A stretch of 64,000 bases of DNA from CALBPI01 sp942491885. GTDB lineage: Bacteria > Pseudomonadota > Gammaproteobacteria > Steroidobacterales > Woeseiaceae. Below, piece after piece: positions 43,090 to 51,865 of this stretch. Both the position numbers and the translations under genes were made by a program. The notes beneath the pieces were generated by a model that saw only the letters and a list, made by a program, of their open reading frames with translations, was not told the DNA's origin and ran no database searches. The first letter of the stretch is position 1. Each line of letters opens with the position of its first letter. The DNA is taken from assembly GCA_942491885.1 (NCBI GenBank), contig CALOCQ010000003.1:124001-188000 (forward strand), written 5' to 3'.

Positions 43090-43179
43090 TTCGCGGCGTT
43101 AGCTGACGTTGTATCGAACTGTGCCTTCGATCTGCAGACGTGGGGTAATGACAGTCCGCAGTATCTAATCGGTCTGCTT

Positions 43180-43215
43180 GCACCTGATTGCGCTGCCGTT
43201 CGCGCGCAATCAGGT
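43180..43215. terminator. Perfect 14-bp hairpin between convergent genes
   Basis: GCACCTGATTGCGC (43180-43193) and GCGCAATCAGGTGC (43202-43215) pair perfectly around an eight-base loop. It lies between the aldolase (plus) and the GNAT gene (minus), where a bidirectional terminator is expected. T-runs are weak on both sides. Confidence 0.65.
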
Positions 43216-43225
43216 GCAGCGCCTT

Positions 43226-44263
43226 CTACAGATCGCGCGCGCTGAGATGCAGCGACATAGGCTTCAGCGCTAACGCATCATCATGCGTCATCGCCATGAC
43301 TTTGAGCTCGGTACGTGTGCGCCACGCGATTTTTCCGATCACGCCTGCCGCACGCAGTCGCTCGACGCTCGGGCTTTGCGGGTCGAGGGTAAACATCACA
43401 AAATGCGTGTCATGCAGCGTCATCAGATGCGAGACCAGCCGTCGCCACAATGATTCGCTACCGTCGGGGACGACGGGTTCGGAGATGGCGACATAGCGAA
43501 ACCGACGAGGGTTAAAGCGCCGATGACCGGGCGGGAACAGTGGCATCAGCTTCTCGACGATAAAACCGCCGAGCCCACCAAGCGGGCCAAGCCGGATCTC
43601 GGTGACATGGTGGCGGCAGGCGGCCAGTTGACCATTACTGCCACTTACGCTCAGCCAGTTGGCCTCGGCAGGTTGCGCGGGGCGCAGACCATCGTCACGC
43701 GCGTAGTGCGCATCCCAGGCCAAGCGCGCGTCTTTCGTTAGCTCGTTACGTACATCCGCTTCGCGGATGCGTTTGCCGCGCCACTGGTGGTATTCGATCA
43801 TCGAACACAGCGTGCCGATCGGTTGCATGCCCAGCGCGTTCAGCAATGCCAACGAGCCTGCGTTTTTTCCGTCGACCACGCCATAGCTCAGGTCGGGCGC
43901 TGTGTTGTCGAGCGACTGCGCCCATTGCAGGCTGCGCGCCGCGAGCTCCCGCCCGAGCCCGGCGTTGCGGCGCTCGGGGTGAATGCTGAGCAATCCCCGG
44001 TATAGCGCGTTGCACGGCTGCGCACCCAGCATCAGTTTCTGGCGATCGAGAACATAGCTACCGATGACGTTTTTACCGTCGCGCAGGGCCATGAATACCG
44101 GATGTTCGAATCGCTTAAGTTGTTCGTCTATGTTGACGCGCCAATAGGCATTGCCGGCGTTGCCGAACGGCACGTTGGCGAGGTAGTCGACCAGCGCGTT
44201 ATCCGGCGTGGCGGCCGCGGTGATCGTAAGGCCGCTGTCTTCGTGCCAGATGATGTCATTCAT
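43226..44263 (-). CDS. GNAT-family N-acetyltransferase
   Basis: About 345 residues. The N-terminal half is a GNAT fold: YRGLLSIHPERRNAGLGRELAARSLQWAQ holds the acetyl-CoA binding R-x-x-x-G-x-G/A pattern, followed by NAGSLALLNALGMQPIGT. The C-terminal 150 residues are a second, degenerate acyltransferase-like domain (VTEIRLGPLGGLGG, TLHDTHFVMFTLDP). The start at ATG 44261-44263 overlaps the end of the ATP-grasp gene by eight bases, so the two are coupled. A joint role in modifying a small molecule or peptide is likely; the substrate is not known. Confidence 0.85.
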   Translation of the reverse strand: MNDIIWHEDSGLTITAAATPDNALVDYLANVPFGNAGNAYWRVNIDEQLKRFEHPVFMALRDGKNVIGSYVLDRQKLMLGAQPCNALYRGLLSIHPERRNAGLGRELAARSLQWAQSLDNTAPDLSYGVVDGKNAGSLALLNALGMQPIGTLCSMIEYHQWRGKRIREADVRNELTKDARLAWDAHYARDDGLRPAQPAEANWLSVSGSNGQLAACRHHVTEIRLGPLGGLGGFIVEKLMPLFPPGHRRFNPRRFRYVAISEPVVPDGSESLWRRLVSHLMTLHDTHFVMFTLDPQSPSVERLRAAGVIGKIAWRTRTELKVMAMTHDDALALKPMSLHLSARDL

Positions 44264-45404
44264 CGGGGTTGTGCCATTCGATGTCGAGCGCGAGCACTTC
44301 GGCGAAGGTCTCGCGGCGCCGGATGGCACGCCCGATGATCGGCCAGGTCGAGAAAGTCGCGAGCAAAAACACCCATGGATCGCGGCGCGACCATGTCACG
44401 TCGCGTGAGCGACGAATCGCGCGCCACGTGTGGCGGCGTTCCTCAGGTTGTCGCAATACGCTAAGAAAATGCGTCCAGTTCGACCAGAATTCCTGCAAGT
44501 GCTGGTTGCTGCGCATCCTGCCCTCGTCAGCGTCGCCTGCAATCATCGGCGCGATGCCGGCGTCGTCGATGAAGTGCAGTCCGCTGGTGGCTCTCGGATT
44601 GCATTCAATGGCATGTGCCGCGCCGCTGTCATCTACGATAAAGTCGAATGCGACGAAGCCCGTGAGTGTTTCGGCGGCGATGAAGGTCGCCATCCAGTCC
44701 GCGATCGCCGGTGATTCGGCACGTTCAAACGCCACCGCGACGCTGCCATGTCGGACGGATCCGCGATAGACGCTGGCGGCCAGCATGTTGCCGCCACGCG
44801 CGATCGCGAAGCCGCTGTATTCATCACCGGCAATATGTTGCTGGATGATCAGTTGGTCCAGCGATGTTGATTCGAGTTTTTGCCCGGCGCCGCGCTGTTG
44901 AACACCGCGCCCGGAGCATGAGAATTCGGGCTTCATTATGTAGTCGCCCGTATCGGCGATTTCGCCGCTGGCGTCGGTGCCCACGCGGGCGGTGGCCGGG
45001 ACAGCGAGCCCGGCGGCCTTCGCTGTGGCGATGAAGTCGTGTTTCGAATGCAGCCGCAAGGTCTGTTCGTGGGCATTGGCAAACATGCGCACATTCGGTG
45101 GCAATAGCGGGCCGAGTGCGGTGACGTGCATAGTCTCCTCCGAGACCGGCACGACCAGGTCGACCGCGTGTTCCTTGATAATGCCAAGCAGCGCTTGCAG
45201 GTAGGCGTCGTGACCATCCACCGGTGCCGGTACCTGCAGGCTGAGCTCAACCGCGTTTGATGTCCGCGCCATATGCATTTTGAATGGCTCAGCCACAATC
45301 ACCCGCCAGCCCGCATTGTGAAAGCTGCGCGCGATGTCGACCGCCGGCGGCAGCCGGCCGAGCGTGAGCAAGACGGTTTGGCGGGGCGGGTGTGTTGCGG
45401 ACAT
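44256..45404 (-). CDS. ATP-grasp domain ligase-like protein
   Basis: About 382 residues. The N-terminal part (VLLTLGRLPPAVDIARSFHNAGW) resembles the pre-ATP-grasp Rossmann-like domain. The ATP-grasp core follows with LRLHSKHDFIATAKAAGLAVPATARV, YIMKPEFSCSGRGV, and the metal-binding FVAFDFIVDDSGAAHAIECNPRAT (acidic and Asn residues intact). Such enzymes form carboxylate-amine bonds through an acylphosphate. The hydrophobic C-terminus (WVFLLATFSTWPIIG) may associate with the membrane. ATG 45404 has TATACT only seven bases upstream on its strand, which would fit a leaderless message. It lies divergent to the P450. Confidence 0.82.
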   Translation of the reverse strand: MSATHPPRQTVLLTLGRLPPAVDIARSFHNAGWRVIVAEPFKMHMARTSNAVELSLQVPAPVDGHDAYLQALLGIIKEHAVDLVVPVSEETMHVTALGPLLPPNVRMFANAHEQTLRLHSKHDFIATAKAAGLAVPATARVGTDASGEIADTGDYIMKPEFSCSGRGVQQRGAGQKLESTSLDQLIIQQHIAGDEYSGFAIARGGNMLAASVYRGSVRHGSVAVAFERAESPAIADWMATFIAAETLTGFVAFDFIVDDSGAAHAIECNPRATSGLHFIDDAGIAPMIAGDADEGRMRSNQHLQEFWSNWTHFLSVLRQPEERRHTWRAIRRSRDVTWSRRDPWVFLLATFSTWPIIGRAIRRRETFAEVLALDIEWHNPDE

Positions 45405-45429
45405 GGCTTGAGTATACGCGCAGCGCGCG

Positions 45430-46908
45430 GTGGCCGGAGTGGTCACGACAGTGGGCTACAGGCTCAACACCAATCCCCGCTATACTGCGGGTACGGTCAA
45501 ATGCCCTGACACGCTTGCAGGTTTCGTCATCACTCAGTACTACCGGCCACCCGCGCCAAAGCCATTAACGCCACTGCGATCGCTGCTCCGCGTGATCCGC
45601 CAGGGCGACGGCGACTTATTGTCGCTGGTGCCGCGCGACGCCTACCGTAAGCCACTAACCCACCTCGGCTATTCGCGCCGCTCGATCCTGCTGATTAACG
45701 ACCCGGTCATGGCGCGCGATGTGCTGAGCGATCCACTGCACATTTACCCGAAGAATGACCTGATGGTGGGCGCGCTTGCGCCACTGGTCGGTGACTCGAT
45801 CTTCGTCTCCAGCGGTGAAACGTGGCGACGTCAGCGGCAGATGATCGACCCCGCGTTCTCACATATGCGTATCAACACGGCATTCGCGTCGATGCGCGCA
45901 GCGGTTGACGAATACCACGCCAGGCTCGATGAGTTCGCCGCAAGCGGTGAATCGTTTTCTCTGGATTTCGCCATGAGCGAGCTCACGGCGGACATCATAT
46001 GCCGGACTATTTTTTCCCAGTCGCTGGCCGGTGACACCGCGCGCGATGTTTTCGAGTCGTTCGGGGAATTTGAAGAAAGCGTCGCCAGCGTCGATCTGTG
46101 GCAGCTTATCTTCGGCAAACCGTTTGCCGATGTCCGACAGCCCGACAACGTGCTGCGCGCCTGCGAACGTATCCGAGGCCATATCGGTGACTTACTCGCG
46201 CCACGCCTCGCACCCGAAGCGCCAGCCGGTGATGACATCGTATCGGCGATCATGGCGGCGCGTGACCCAGAGACCGGTGAGGGCTTTTCGCGCGAAGAGC
46301 TGATCGACCAGATTGGCGTGTTTTTCCTTGCGGGGCACGAGACAACCGCGAGTGTCCTGACCTGGGTGTTTTTTATTCTCGGCATGCGCCCCGAAATTGC
46401 GGCGATGCTCAGAGAAGAGGTCGACGCGGTGGCCGGCGACGGTGACATTCGTTTTGAACACGTCAAGCAACTGACGCGCACGCGCAGCGTTTTTCGTGAG
46501 GCGTTAAGACTCTATCCGCCGATTACGTTCATCCCGCGCGTGGCGAATGAGAAAACGGTCATTGGTGGCGTCAAGGTCAAGCGCGGCACGATGCTGATGA
46601 TCTCGCCGTGGACGGCGCACAGGAATGAGCTCTTGTGGCGTGACGCTAACGGCTTCGATCCGCTGCGTTTTCACGCCGAGTCGGAGCACACCGAGGATGA
46701 GGGCGTGTTCATGTCGTTCGGGCTCGGGCCGCGCGTTTGCGTCGGCGCTGCGTTTGCGACGATCGAGAGCGGACTGATCATCGCCTCGCTGGTGCGCCAG
46801 TTTGATTTTCATATTGAACAGCCGGACAAGGTGCGACCGGTGGCGCGGCTGACGACGCGCCCGGCCGAGGAAATTCGTTGCCGGGTGACGAGGCGTAAAC
46901 ATGCCTAG
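45430..46908 (+). CDS. Cytochrome P450, probably carotenoid or lipid modifying
   Basis: About 490 residues if started at GTG 45430. The P450 fold is clear: I-helix FFLAGHETTASVLTWVFF, ExxR in FREALRLYPP, and heme loop FGLGPRVCVG with Cys about 437. The N-terminus RPPAPKPLTPLRSLLRVIRQGDGDLL resembles P450s found in carotenoid clusters. Its stop overlaps the CrtD-like gene by eight bases. Start is uncertain: three GTGs (45430, 45439, 45448) are in frame, no ATG exists before the conserved part, and TATACT at 45481 lies inside the frame. Confidence 0.85.
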   Translation: MAGVVTTVGYRLNTNPRYTAGTVKCPDTLAGFVITQYYRPPAPKPLTPLRSLLRVIRQGDGDLLSLVPRDAYRKPLTHLGYSRRSILLINDPVMARDVLSDPLHIYPKNDLMVGALAPLVGDSIFVSSGETWRRQRQMIDPAFSHMRINTAFASMRAAVDEYHARLDEFAASGESFSLDFAMSELTADIICRTIFSQSLAGDTARDVFESFGEFEESVASVDLWQLIFGKPFADVRQPDNVLRACERIRGHIGDLLAPRLAPEAPAGDDIVSAIMAARDPETGEGFSREELIDQIGVFFLAGHETTASVLTWVFFILGMRPEIAAMLREEVDAVAGDGDIRFEHVKQLTRTRSVFREALRLYPPITFIPRVANEKTVIGGVKVKRGTMLMISPWTAHRNELLWRDANGFDPLRFHAESEHTEDEGVFMSFGLGPRVCVGAAFATIESGLIIASLVRQFDFHIEQPDKVRPVARLTTRPAEEIRCRVTRRKHA

Positions 46909-48385
46909 GAAGCACGTCATTATCATTGGCGCCGGAATCGGCGGGCTGGCGGCAGCGCTGGACCTCTCGTCGCGCGGCGCGCGCGTGACGGTGCTCGAGC
47001 AGCACGGGCACCCCGGCGGCAAGATGCGCCAGGTTGAGCTTAATGGTCGCGGCATCGATTCCGGGCCGACCGTGTTTACGATGCGCTGGATTTTTGAAGA
47101 CCTGTTCAACGAGGCCGGCCTCAACTTTGAGGACCACGTAACACTGTACGAGGCCGACCTGCTGGCGCGACATGCGTGGCCCGATGGCGGTCGTCTGGAT
47201 TTATTCGCCGATGTGGCGCGCTCGGTCAAGGCGATCCGCGAGCTGTCCGGTGCGAATGACGCGGCCGCTTACAAGGACTTCGCGCAACGCTCGGCAAAGA
47301 TTTTCGACACGCTGGACCTCAGCTTCATGCGTGCACAGCGCCCAACCCCCGTTGATCTCGCCATGCGCGTCGGTGTCAAAGGCCTGCCCGACCTGCTGGC
47401 GACGAAGCCATTTATCACGCTGTGGGATGACCTCGTTAAGCAATTTTCCGATCCGCGGTTGGTGCAAATGTTTGCGCGCTACTCCACCTATTGCGGGTCA
47501 TCGCCGTTCCGCGCGCCGGCCACGCTGCAGCTGATCGCGCATGCCGAACGAGCGGGAGTCTGGTACGTCAACGGTGGCATGCAGGCATTGGCGTACGCGC
47601 TCGCCGATGCGGCGATGGCGAACGGCGTGGCCTTTCGCTACATGGAGCCGGTGCGCCAGTTGCTCACGTTCGATGGGCGTATTACCGGCGTATCGCTGGC
47701 CAGCGGCGAGGCGGTGATGGGCGATGCCGTTATTTTCAATGGCGATAGCGCGGCGATTGCCAACGGGCTGCTCGGCGAGGCACTACGCAGCAGCGTGCCG
47801 AAGCTGCCGAAGGACAAGCGCTCGTTGTCGGCAATCACCTGGAGCATGCTGGCCAATGTCAGCGGCTTCCCGCTTGCCCACCACAGCGTTATTTTCGGCG
47901 ATAACTACAAAGCCGAGTTCGATGCCATCTTCGAACAGCAGCGCATCAGCGAGTCACCGACGGTCTACATTTGCGCGCAGGACCGAACCGATGATGCGCC
48001 GCCCGATGCAGATGGACCGGAGCGATTGCTGTGCCTGATCAACGCGCCGGCGCGCGTGCTGTCCGAGGCGGATGTGGCCGTTGCCGAAGACGCCATGTTG
48101 AACAATCTGGCCAAGCAGGGTCTCGTGCTCGAGCATGCGCCCGGCGATTGCGTGCGCACCACGCCCGCCGATTTTGCCAAAATGTTTCCCGCCACCGATG
48201 GCGCGCTTTACGGGCGTCCGACGCACGGTTGGATGGGATCGTTCTCGCGTCCCGGCGCGCGCGGAAAAATCGACGGCTTGTATCTTGCCGGTGGCAGCGT
48301 GCATCCCGGCGCCGGGGTGCCGATGACGGCAATGTCCGGGAGACTGGCCGCGGCATGCGTGCGGCGCGACCTGAAAATCGGCTAG
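46901..48385 (+). CDS. crtD: CrtD-like carotenoid desaturase (FAD)
   Basis: About 494 residues. The FAD motif HVIIIGAGIGGLAAALDLSSRG opens the protein, GGKMRQVELNGRGIDSGPTVFTMRWIFEDLF follows, and the end has GLYLAGGSVHPGAGVPMTAMSGRLAA. The GPTVFTMRWIFEDLF and THGWMGSFSRPGARG segments are closer to hydroxyneurosporene desaturase (CrtD) than to phytoene desaturase. It would introduce double bonds into a carotenoid such as hydroxyneurosporene. It overlaps the P450 stop and is clearly cotranscribed. The symbol is a best fit, not proof. Confidence 0.85.
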   Translation: MPRKHVIIIGAGIGGLAAALDLSSRGARVTVLEQHGHPGGKMRQVELNGRGIDSGPTVFTMRWIFEDLFNEAGLNFEDHVTLYEADLLARHAWPDGGRLDLFADVARSVKAIRELSGANDAAAYKDFAQRSAKIFDTLDLSFMRAQRPTPVDLAMRVGVKGLPDLLATKPFITLWDDLVKQFSDPRLVQMFARYSTYCGSSPFRAPATLQLIAHAERAGVWYVNGGMQALAYALADAAMANGVAFRYMEPVRQLLTFDGRITGVSLASGEAVMGDAVIFNGDSAAIANGLLGEALRSSVPKLPKDKRSLSAITWSMLANVSGFPLAHHSVIFGDNYKAEFDAIFEQQRISESPTVYICAQDRTDDAPPDADGPERLLCLINAPARVLSEADVAVAEDAMLNNLAKQGLVLEHAPGDCVRTTPADFAKMFPATDGALYGRPTHGWMGSFSRPGARGKIDGLYLAGGSVHPGAGVPMTAMSGRLAAACVRRDLKIG

Positions 48386-48405
48386 CCTTCTTTACTTGTT
48401 GCAAA

Positions 48406-48420
48406 TGAGAATCATTCGCA
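48406..48420. promoter_or_regulatory. Fur-box-like site
   Basis: TGAGAATCATTCGCA reads as an imperfect 7-1-7 inverted repeat of the Fur consensus, within GCAAATGAGAATCATTCGCA and followed by TTATC, which adds a third hexamer-like copy. It lies 36 bases before the start of the Fur/Irr-like gene and just after crtD. This suggests iron control of the gene at 48456. Confidence 0.75.
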
Positions 48421-48455
48421 TTATCGTCCAGGTGTGGATTATATGAGGTGATTTC

Positions 48456-49211
48456 ATGGAGCATTACAAACAGGAGTCCTGGCGTCATAGCCGCGCCAGT
48501 GCAGTTGTGCTGCCACTGCAGCGTTTCGATCCCATAGGCGCGTCGAATCAACGGCGTGGCCCGTCGGCGGACGCGAATACCCATGAATTCACGCTCGAAT
48601 GCACGTTGGCCGACGACGGTACGCTCATAATTCGGGTTTACGATGATAGCGACGGCGCATATCTGACCAGCTGGTCGGGCCCGGTCGCTGCGAGCTTGCT
48701 TGCTGCCGATCCCTTGCGAGGCATGCTGAGCGCGGGAAGCTCATGTGTTTGCACTAAAGACTTCGTCAGAAAGCTGATGCTGGCGGCGTCGGCCGCGACC
48801 TCGACGCTGGCGCAGCTCCAGCAGAATGTTTCAAAGATTATCGGTGAGCCCGACCCAACGGGCGTGTCGCCTGTCGGCCAGACAAACGGCAGTGCTGTGT
48901 TTGCCGATGCCGCTTTGGCAGAACGTCTGCGCCGGGCTGATGCCGGTTTCTCGCTTGACACTATCAGCGTTGCGCGAATGCTGTTCCGCTATCCCGGTGA
49001 GCATTTTTCAGCATCCGATGTGCAATCACTGCTCATGATTCACTATCCAATGAACGATTGTCACGGCGTCGACGAATGTCTTGATGCGCTGGCGGCACAG
49101 CATATTATCCAGCGTATCGAAATCGCGCCGTCGCTGGTCTTTTTTGATATTGATGTCACGCCGCACGCGCACCGCTACGATTGGCGGACCGGCGAGCTGC
49201 ACGATGCCTGA
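48456..49211 (+). CDS. Protein with C-terminal Fur/Irr-like winged-helix segment
   Basis: About 251 residues. Residues 1-150 have no family I recognise. From about residue 165 the sequence reads like a Fur-family DNA-binding domain: SVARMLFRYPGEHFSASDVQ matches the helix 1-2 region, VDECLDALAAQHIIQRIEI the recognition helix and wing, and VFFDIDVTPHAHRYD recalls the Irr sequence with paired histidines after the wing. It ends soon after (RTGELHDA), so the Fur dimerisation domain is missing. GAGGTGA precedes the ATG by six bases and a Fur-box-like site lies upstream. Resemblance is by eye; DNA binding is inference. Confidence 0.6.
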   Translation: MEHYKQESWRHSRASAVVLPLQRFDPIGASNQRRGPSADANTHEFTLECTLADDGTLIIRVYDDSDGAYLTSWSGPVAASLLAADPLRGMLSAGSSCVCTKDFVRKLMLAASAATSTLAQLQQNVSKIIGEPDPTGVSPVGQTNGSAVFADAALAERLRRADAGFSLDTISVARMLFRYPGEHFSASDVQSLLMIHYPMNDCHGVDECLDALAAQHIIQRIEIAPSLVFFDIDVTPHAHRYDWRTGELHDA

Positions 49212-49217
49212 GCCAGG

Positions 49218-50705
49218 TTAGTCTGCTCCTGAAGGATCGGGCACGACTTCGTCGAGCACCTTGGCCGACGAAATAACACCAGGCAAACCGGCACCGGGAT
49301 GCGTGCCCGCACCGACCAGATAAAGATCGTCTACTTCTTCGCTGCGGTTGTGCGGTCTGAACCACGCCGTTTGCGTCAGGATCGGTTGTAGCCCGAAGGC
49401 GGCACCGTTGACCGACGACAAGCGATCGCCGAAGTCATCGGGCGTCAGCATATGCGAGCTGACAACGTGGTCTTCCAGCCCGGGCAGCACCGTGTCGGAC
49501 AGGCTTTGTGCAATCGCTTTTCTGTACTTTTCAGCCATCGTTGACCAGTCGATACCGGCTTTCAAATGCGGGACCGGTGAGAGGACGTAGAACGCGTCGC
49601 AGCCTTCCGGTGCGAGCGACGTATCGGTGGCGGTCGGACGGTGCAGGTAAAGACTGAAGTCCTTGGCGAGCACCTTGTGGTCAAAAATGTCGTCCAGCAG
49701 TTGCCGATAGCGCGGGCCCAGCAGGATCATGTGGTGCTCGACGTCGTCATAGCGTCGGTCGGTGCCGAAATACCACACGAACAAGCTCATCGAGTATTTC
49801 GCGCGGGACAGCTTGCGGTCGGTCCAGCGCTTGCGTTTGGTCCTGGACATCAGGTTCAGATAAGTCGCCGCGGAGTCCGCATTGGAGACCACGATATCGG
49901 ACGCGATTTTCTCGCCCGATTCGAGCTCGACGCCGCTCGCGCGGCCGTTTTCGACGGTGATCTGTGCTACCGGCGCGTTGTAGCGAATCGATCCACCCTG
50001 ACCCTCGATCAGCTTGACCAGGCCATTGACCAGACTGCCGGTGCCGCCCATCGCAAAGTGCACGCCGTGGCTGCGCTCCAGATGGGCGATCAGCGCATAC
50101 ACTGCGGTGGTGCTGAACGGGTTGCCGCCGACCAGCAGCGGATGGAAGCTGAACACCATGCGCAATTTCGGATGCTTGATGTAGCGTGCAACGAGACTGT
50201 GCACAGAGCGGTAAAACTGTACGCGGACCAGGTCCGGCAATACCTTGAGCATCGTCGAGAAGCTGCCGAACGACTCGTACAAAAGATCTTCGAAGCCAAC
50301 CTCATAGACGCGCTGGCTGGCGACAAGGAATTTCTCGTAGCCGGCGACGTCGTCCGGTGAGTATTTAGCCACCTGCTCGCGCATTTGCTCAGGGTCGCCG
50401 TTGTAGTCGAAAGTGTCGCCGTCGTCGAAACGAATTCTGTAGAACGGGTCGATCTGGCGCAGGTCGATATCGTCGGCCATGCGCTTGTCGCAAAGTGCCC
50501 ATAGTTCTTCGAGAAGGAACGGCGCGGTGATGATCGTCGGGCCGCCGTCGAATACAAAGCCGTCCTGGCGGTAGACATAGGCGCGACCGCCGGGCGCGTC
50601 CAGCTTCTCGATCACCTCGACATCGTAGCCACGCGCGCCAAGGCGTATCGCCGCTGCCAGCCCGCCGAAGCCGGTACCGATGACAATTGCTTTGTTGCCG
50701 CTCAT
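49218..50705 (-). CDS. crtI: CrtI-type phytoene desaturase
   Basis: About 495 residues. The N-terminal FAD motif AIVIGTGFGGLAAAIRLGARG, APGGRAYVYRQDGFVFDGGPTII, LLVGGNPFSTTAVYALIAHLE and the terminal DDLYLVGAGTHPGAGLPGV are typical of CrtI, which desaturates phytoene to lycopene or a related polyene at the membrane. It is encoded opposite to crtD; the two genes converge on either side of the Fur/Irr-like gene. The start is the ATG at 50703-50705. No phytoene synthase or geranylgeranyl diphosphate synthase gene is in the window. Confidence 0.93.
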   Translation of the reverse strand: MSGNKAIVIGTGFGGLAAAIRLGARGYDVEVIEKLDAPGGRAYVYRQDGFVFDGGPTIITAPFLLEELWALCDKRMADDIDLRQIDPFYRIRFDDGDTFDYNGDPEQMREQVAKYSPDDVAGYEKFLVASQRVYEVGFEDLLYESFGSFSTMLKVLPDLVRVQFYRSVHSLVARYIKHPKLRMVFSFHPLLVGGNPFSTTAVYALIAHLERSHGVHFAMGGTGSLVNGLVKLIEGQGGSIRYNAPVAQITVENGRASGVELESGEKIASDIVVSNADSAATYLNLMSRTKRKRWTDRKLSRAKYSMSLFVWYFGTDRRYDDVEHHMILLGPRYRQLLDDIFDHKVLAKDFSLYLHRPTATDTSLAPEGCDAFYVLSPVPHLKAGIDWSTMAEKYRKAIAQSLSDTVLPGLEDHVVSSHMLTPDDFGDRLSSVNGAAFGLQPILTQTAWFRPHNRSEEVDDLYLVGAGTHPGAGLPGVISSAKVLDEVVPDPSGAD

Positions 50706-50811
50706 GCTCTATTGCCACCCATCCTAATCGTCCAAACCGGCTTGCATCGTTAGTATAAACTCACCAGCAAGCCGTGAAAGCAGAACATGGCTTCGACGCG
50801 CGAGAGTTTTC

Positions 50812-51546
50812 ATGATTGACCTGAGTATTTTTCTGTTTCACAAGCTGGTGGTCGCACACATCGCCACCGGCACAGCGGGCCTGATTACCCTTTGGGTACC
50901 GATCATCGGCCGCAAGGGCAGTGAAACGCACAAGATGTGGGGCAAGGTGTTTTGCTATGCGTTGCTGGCGACCGGCAGCATCGCAATTTTCATCGCGCTC
51001 TGTACGCTGATTGCACCGTTGCAAACGCATCCGTTTTTCAAAGACGCGGCGCTGGTACGCGGGATTTTCGGTTGGATGATGCTGTATCTGGCGATCATGA
51101 CGATTACGCTCGCCTGGTACGGGCTGCTCTGCATCCGCAATCGTCGCGACCATGCGCGCAACAAGACGGCGACCAATCTGACACTGCAGGCGCTGATGTT
51201 CGCCGCAGCGCTCAACTGTCTCATTCAGGGCGTCTTGATCGAGCAATACCTGATGGTCGGGATTTCCATCGTCGGGCTTGCCGCCGGTGCGCTGAATACG
51301 CGTTTCATCCTGACGCCGGACCCGCCTGCTCAGGAGTGGCTGATCCAGCACTCGCGCGGCGTCGTTGGTGCGGGCATTTCCGTGTACACGGCGTTTCTGG
51401 CCTTCGGCGCCGTCAATCTACTGCCGGCGGTCGCACTGAATCCGGTGCTATGGGCGATACCGTGCACGCTTGGTGTGGCATATCTGCTCTACCATCAGTA
51501 CCGCATCACGCGCATGCGACATCGTCGCGCGTCGTTAGTCGCCTGA
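50812..51546 (+). CDS. Integral membrane protein, DUF2306-like
   Basis: About 244 residues with about seven hydrophobic helices. A motif HKLVVAHIATGTAGLITLW near the start, THKMWGKVFCYALLATG and VRGIFGWMMLYLAIMTITLAWYGL hint at a heme- or quinone-related fold such as that of DUF2306, but function is unknown. The start is ATG 50812, eight bases after GAGAG. It is divergent from crtI with about 106 bases between, so it may share carotenoid-locus regulation. Its end overlaps the stop region of the minus-strand gene at 51535 by 12 bases. Confidence 0.7.
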   Translation: MIDLSIFLFHKLVVAHIATGTAGLITLWVPIIGRKGSETHKMWGKVFCYALLATGSIAIFIALCTLIAPLQTHPFFKDAALVRGIFGWMMLYLAIMTITLAWYGLLCIRNRRDHARNKTATNLTLQALMFAAALNCLIQGVLIEQYLMVGISIVGLAAGALNTRFILTPDPPAQEWLIQHSRGVVGAGISVYTAFLAFGAVNLLPAVALNPVLWAIPCTLGVAYLLYHQYRITRMRHRRASLVA

Positions 51547-51846
51547 CGCGTGCGGGCTTGCCGCCGGCAGTGCCGTGCGCCAGCGATAGATGATGTCGCT
51601 GGCATGAAAGAACAGGCTGGCCAGCAGCGCTGCCGCGATCCACTGCCACGGCGCATCGTCGAACACGAGCTTGAGCGCCACCATCAGACTGCCGCCCGCA
51701 CCGATATTCAACAATAGCGCCGCGACGCCGAGGCCGCGCCCGGTGACGCCGCGATAGACCAGCAACGCGGCCACCTCCAGCACCACGAACACGAGCATGA
51801 TGTCGACGATACGACCGCTGGCGATCAGGCCTTGAAGATAATCCAT
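51535..51846 (-). CDS. Small three-helix membrane protein
   Basis: About 103 residues. Three hydrophobic segments (IMLVFVVLEVAALLVY, GVAALLLNIGAGGSLMVALKLVF and WIAAALLASLFFHASDII) fill most of the protein. It begins MDYLQGLIASGRIVD. I do not recognise the family. It lies 19 bases downstream of the sugar dehydrogenase gene on the same strand and is probably cotranscribed with it. The C-terminal codons overlap the opposite gene's end. Confidence 0.6.
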   Translation of the reverse strand: MDYLQGLIASGRIVDIMLVFVVLEVAALLVYRGVTGRGLGVAALLLNIGAGGSLMVALKLVFDDAPWQWIAAALLASLFFHASDIIYRWRTALPAASPHASGD

Positions 51847-51865
51847 CGGCTGGCCGCGCCCTGTG

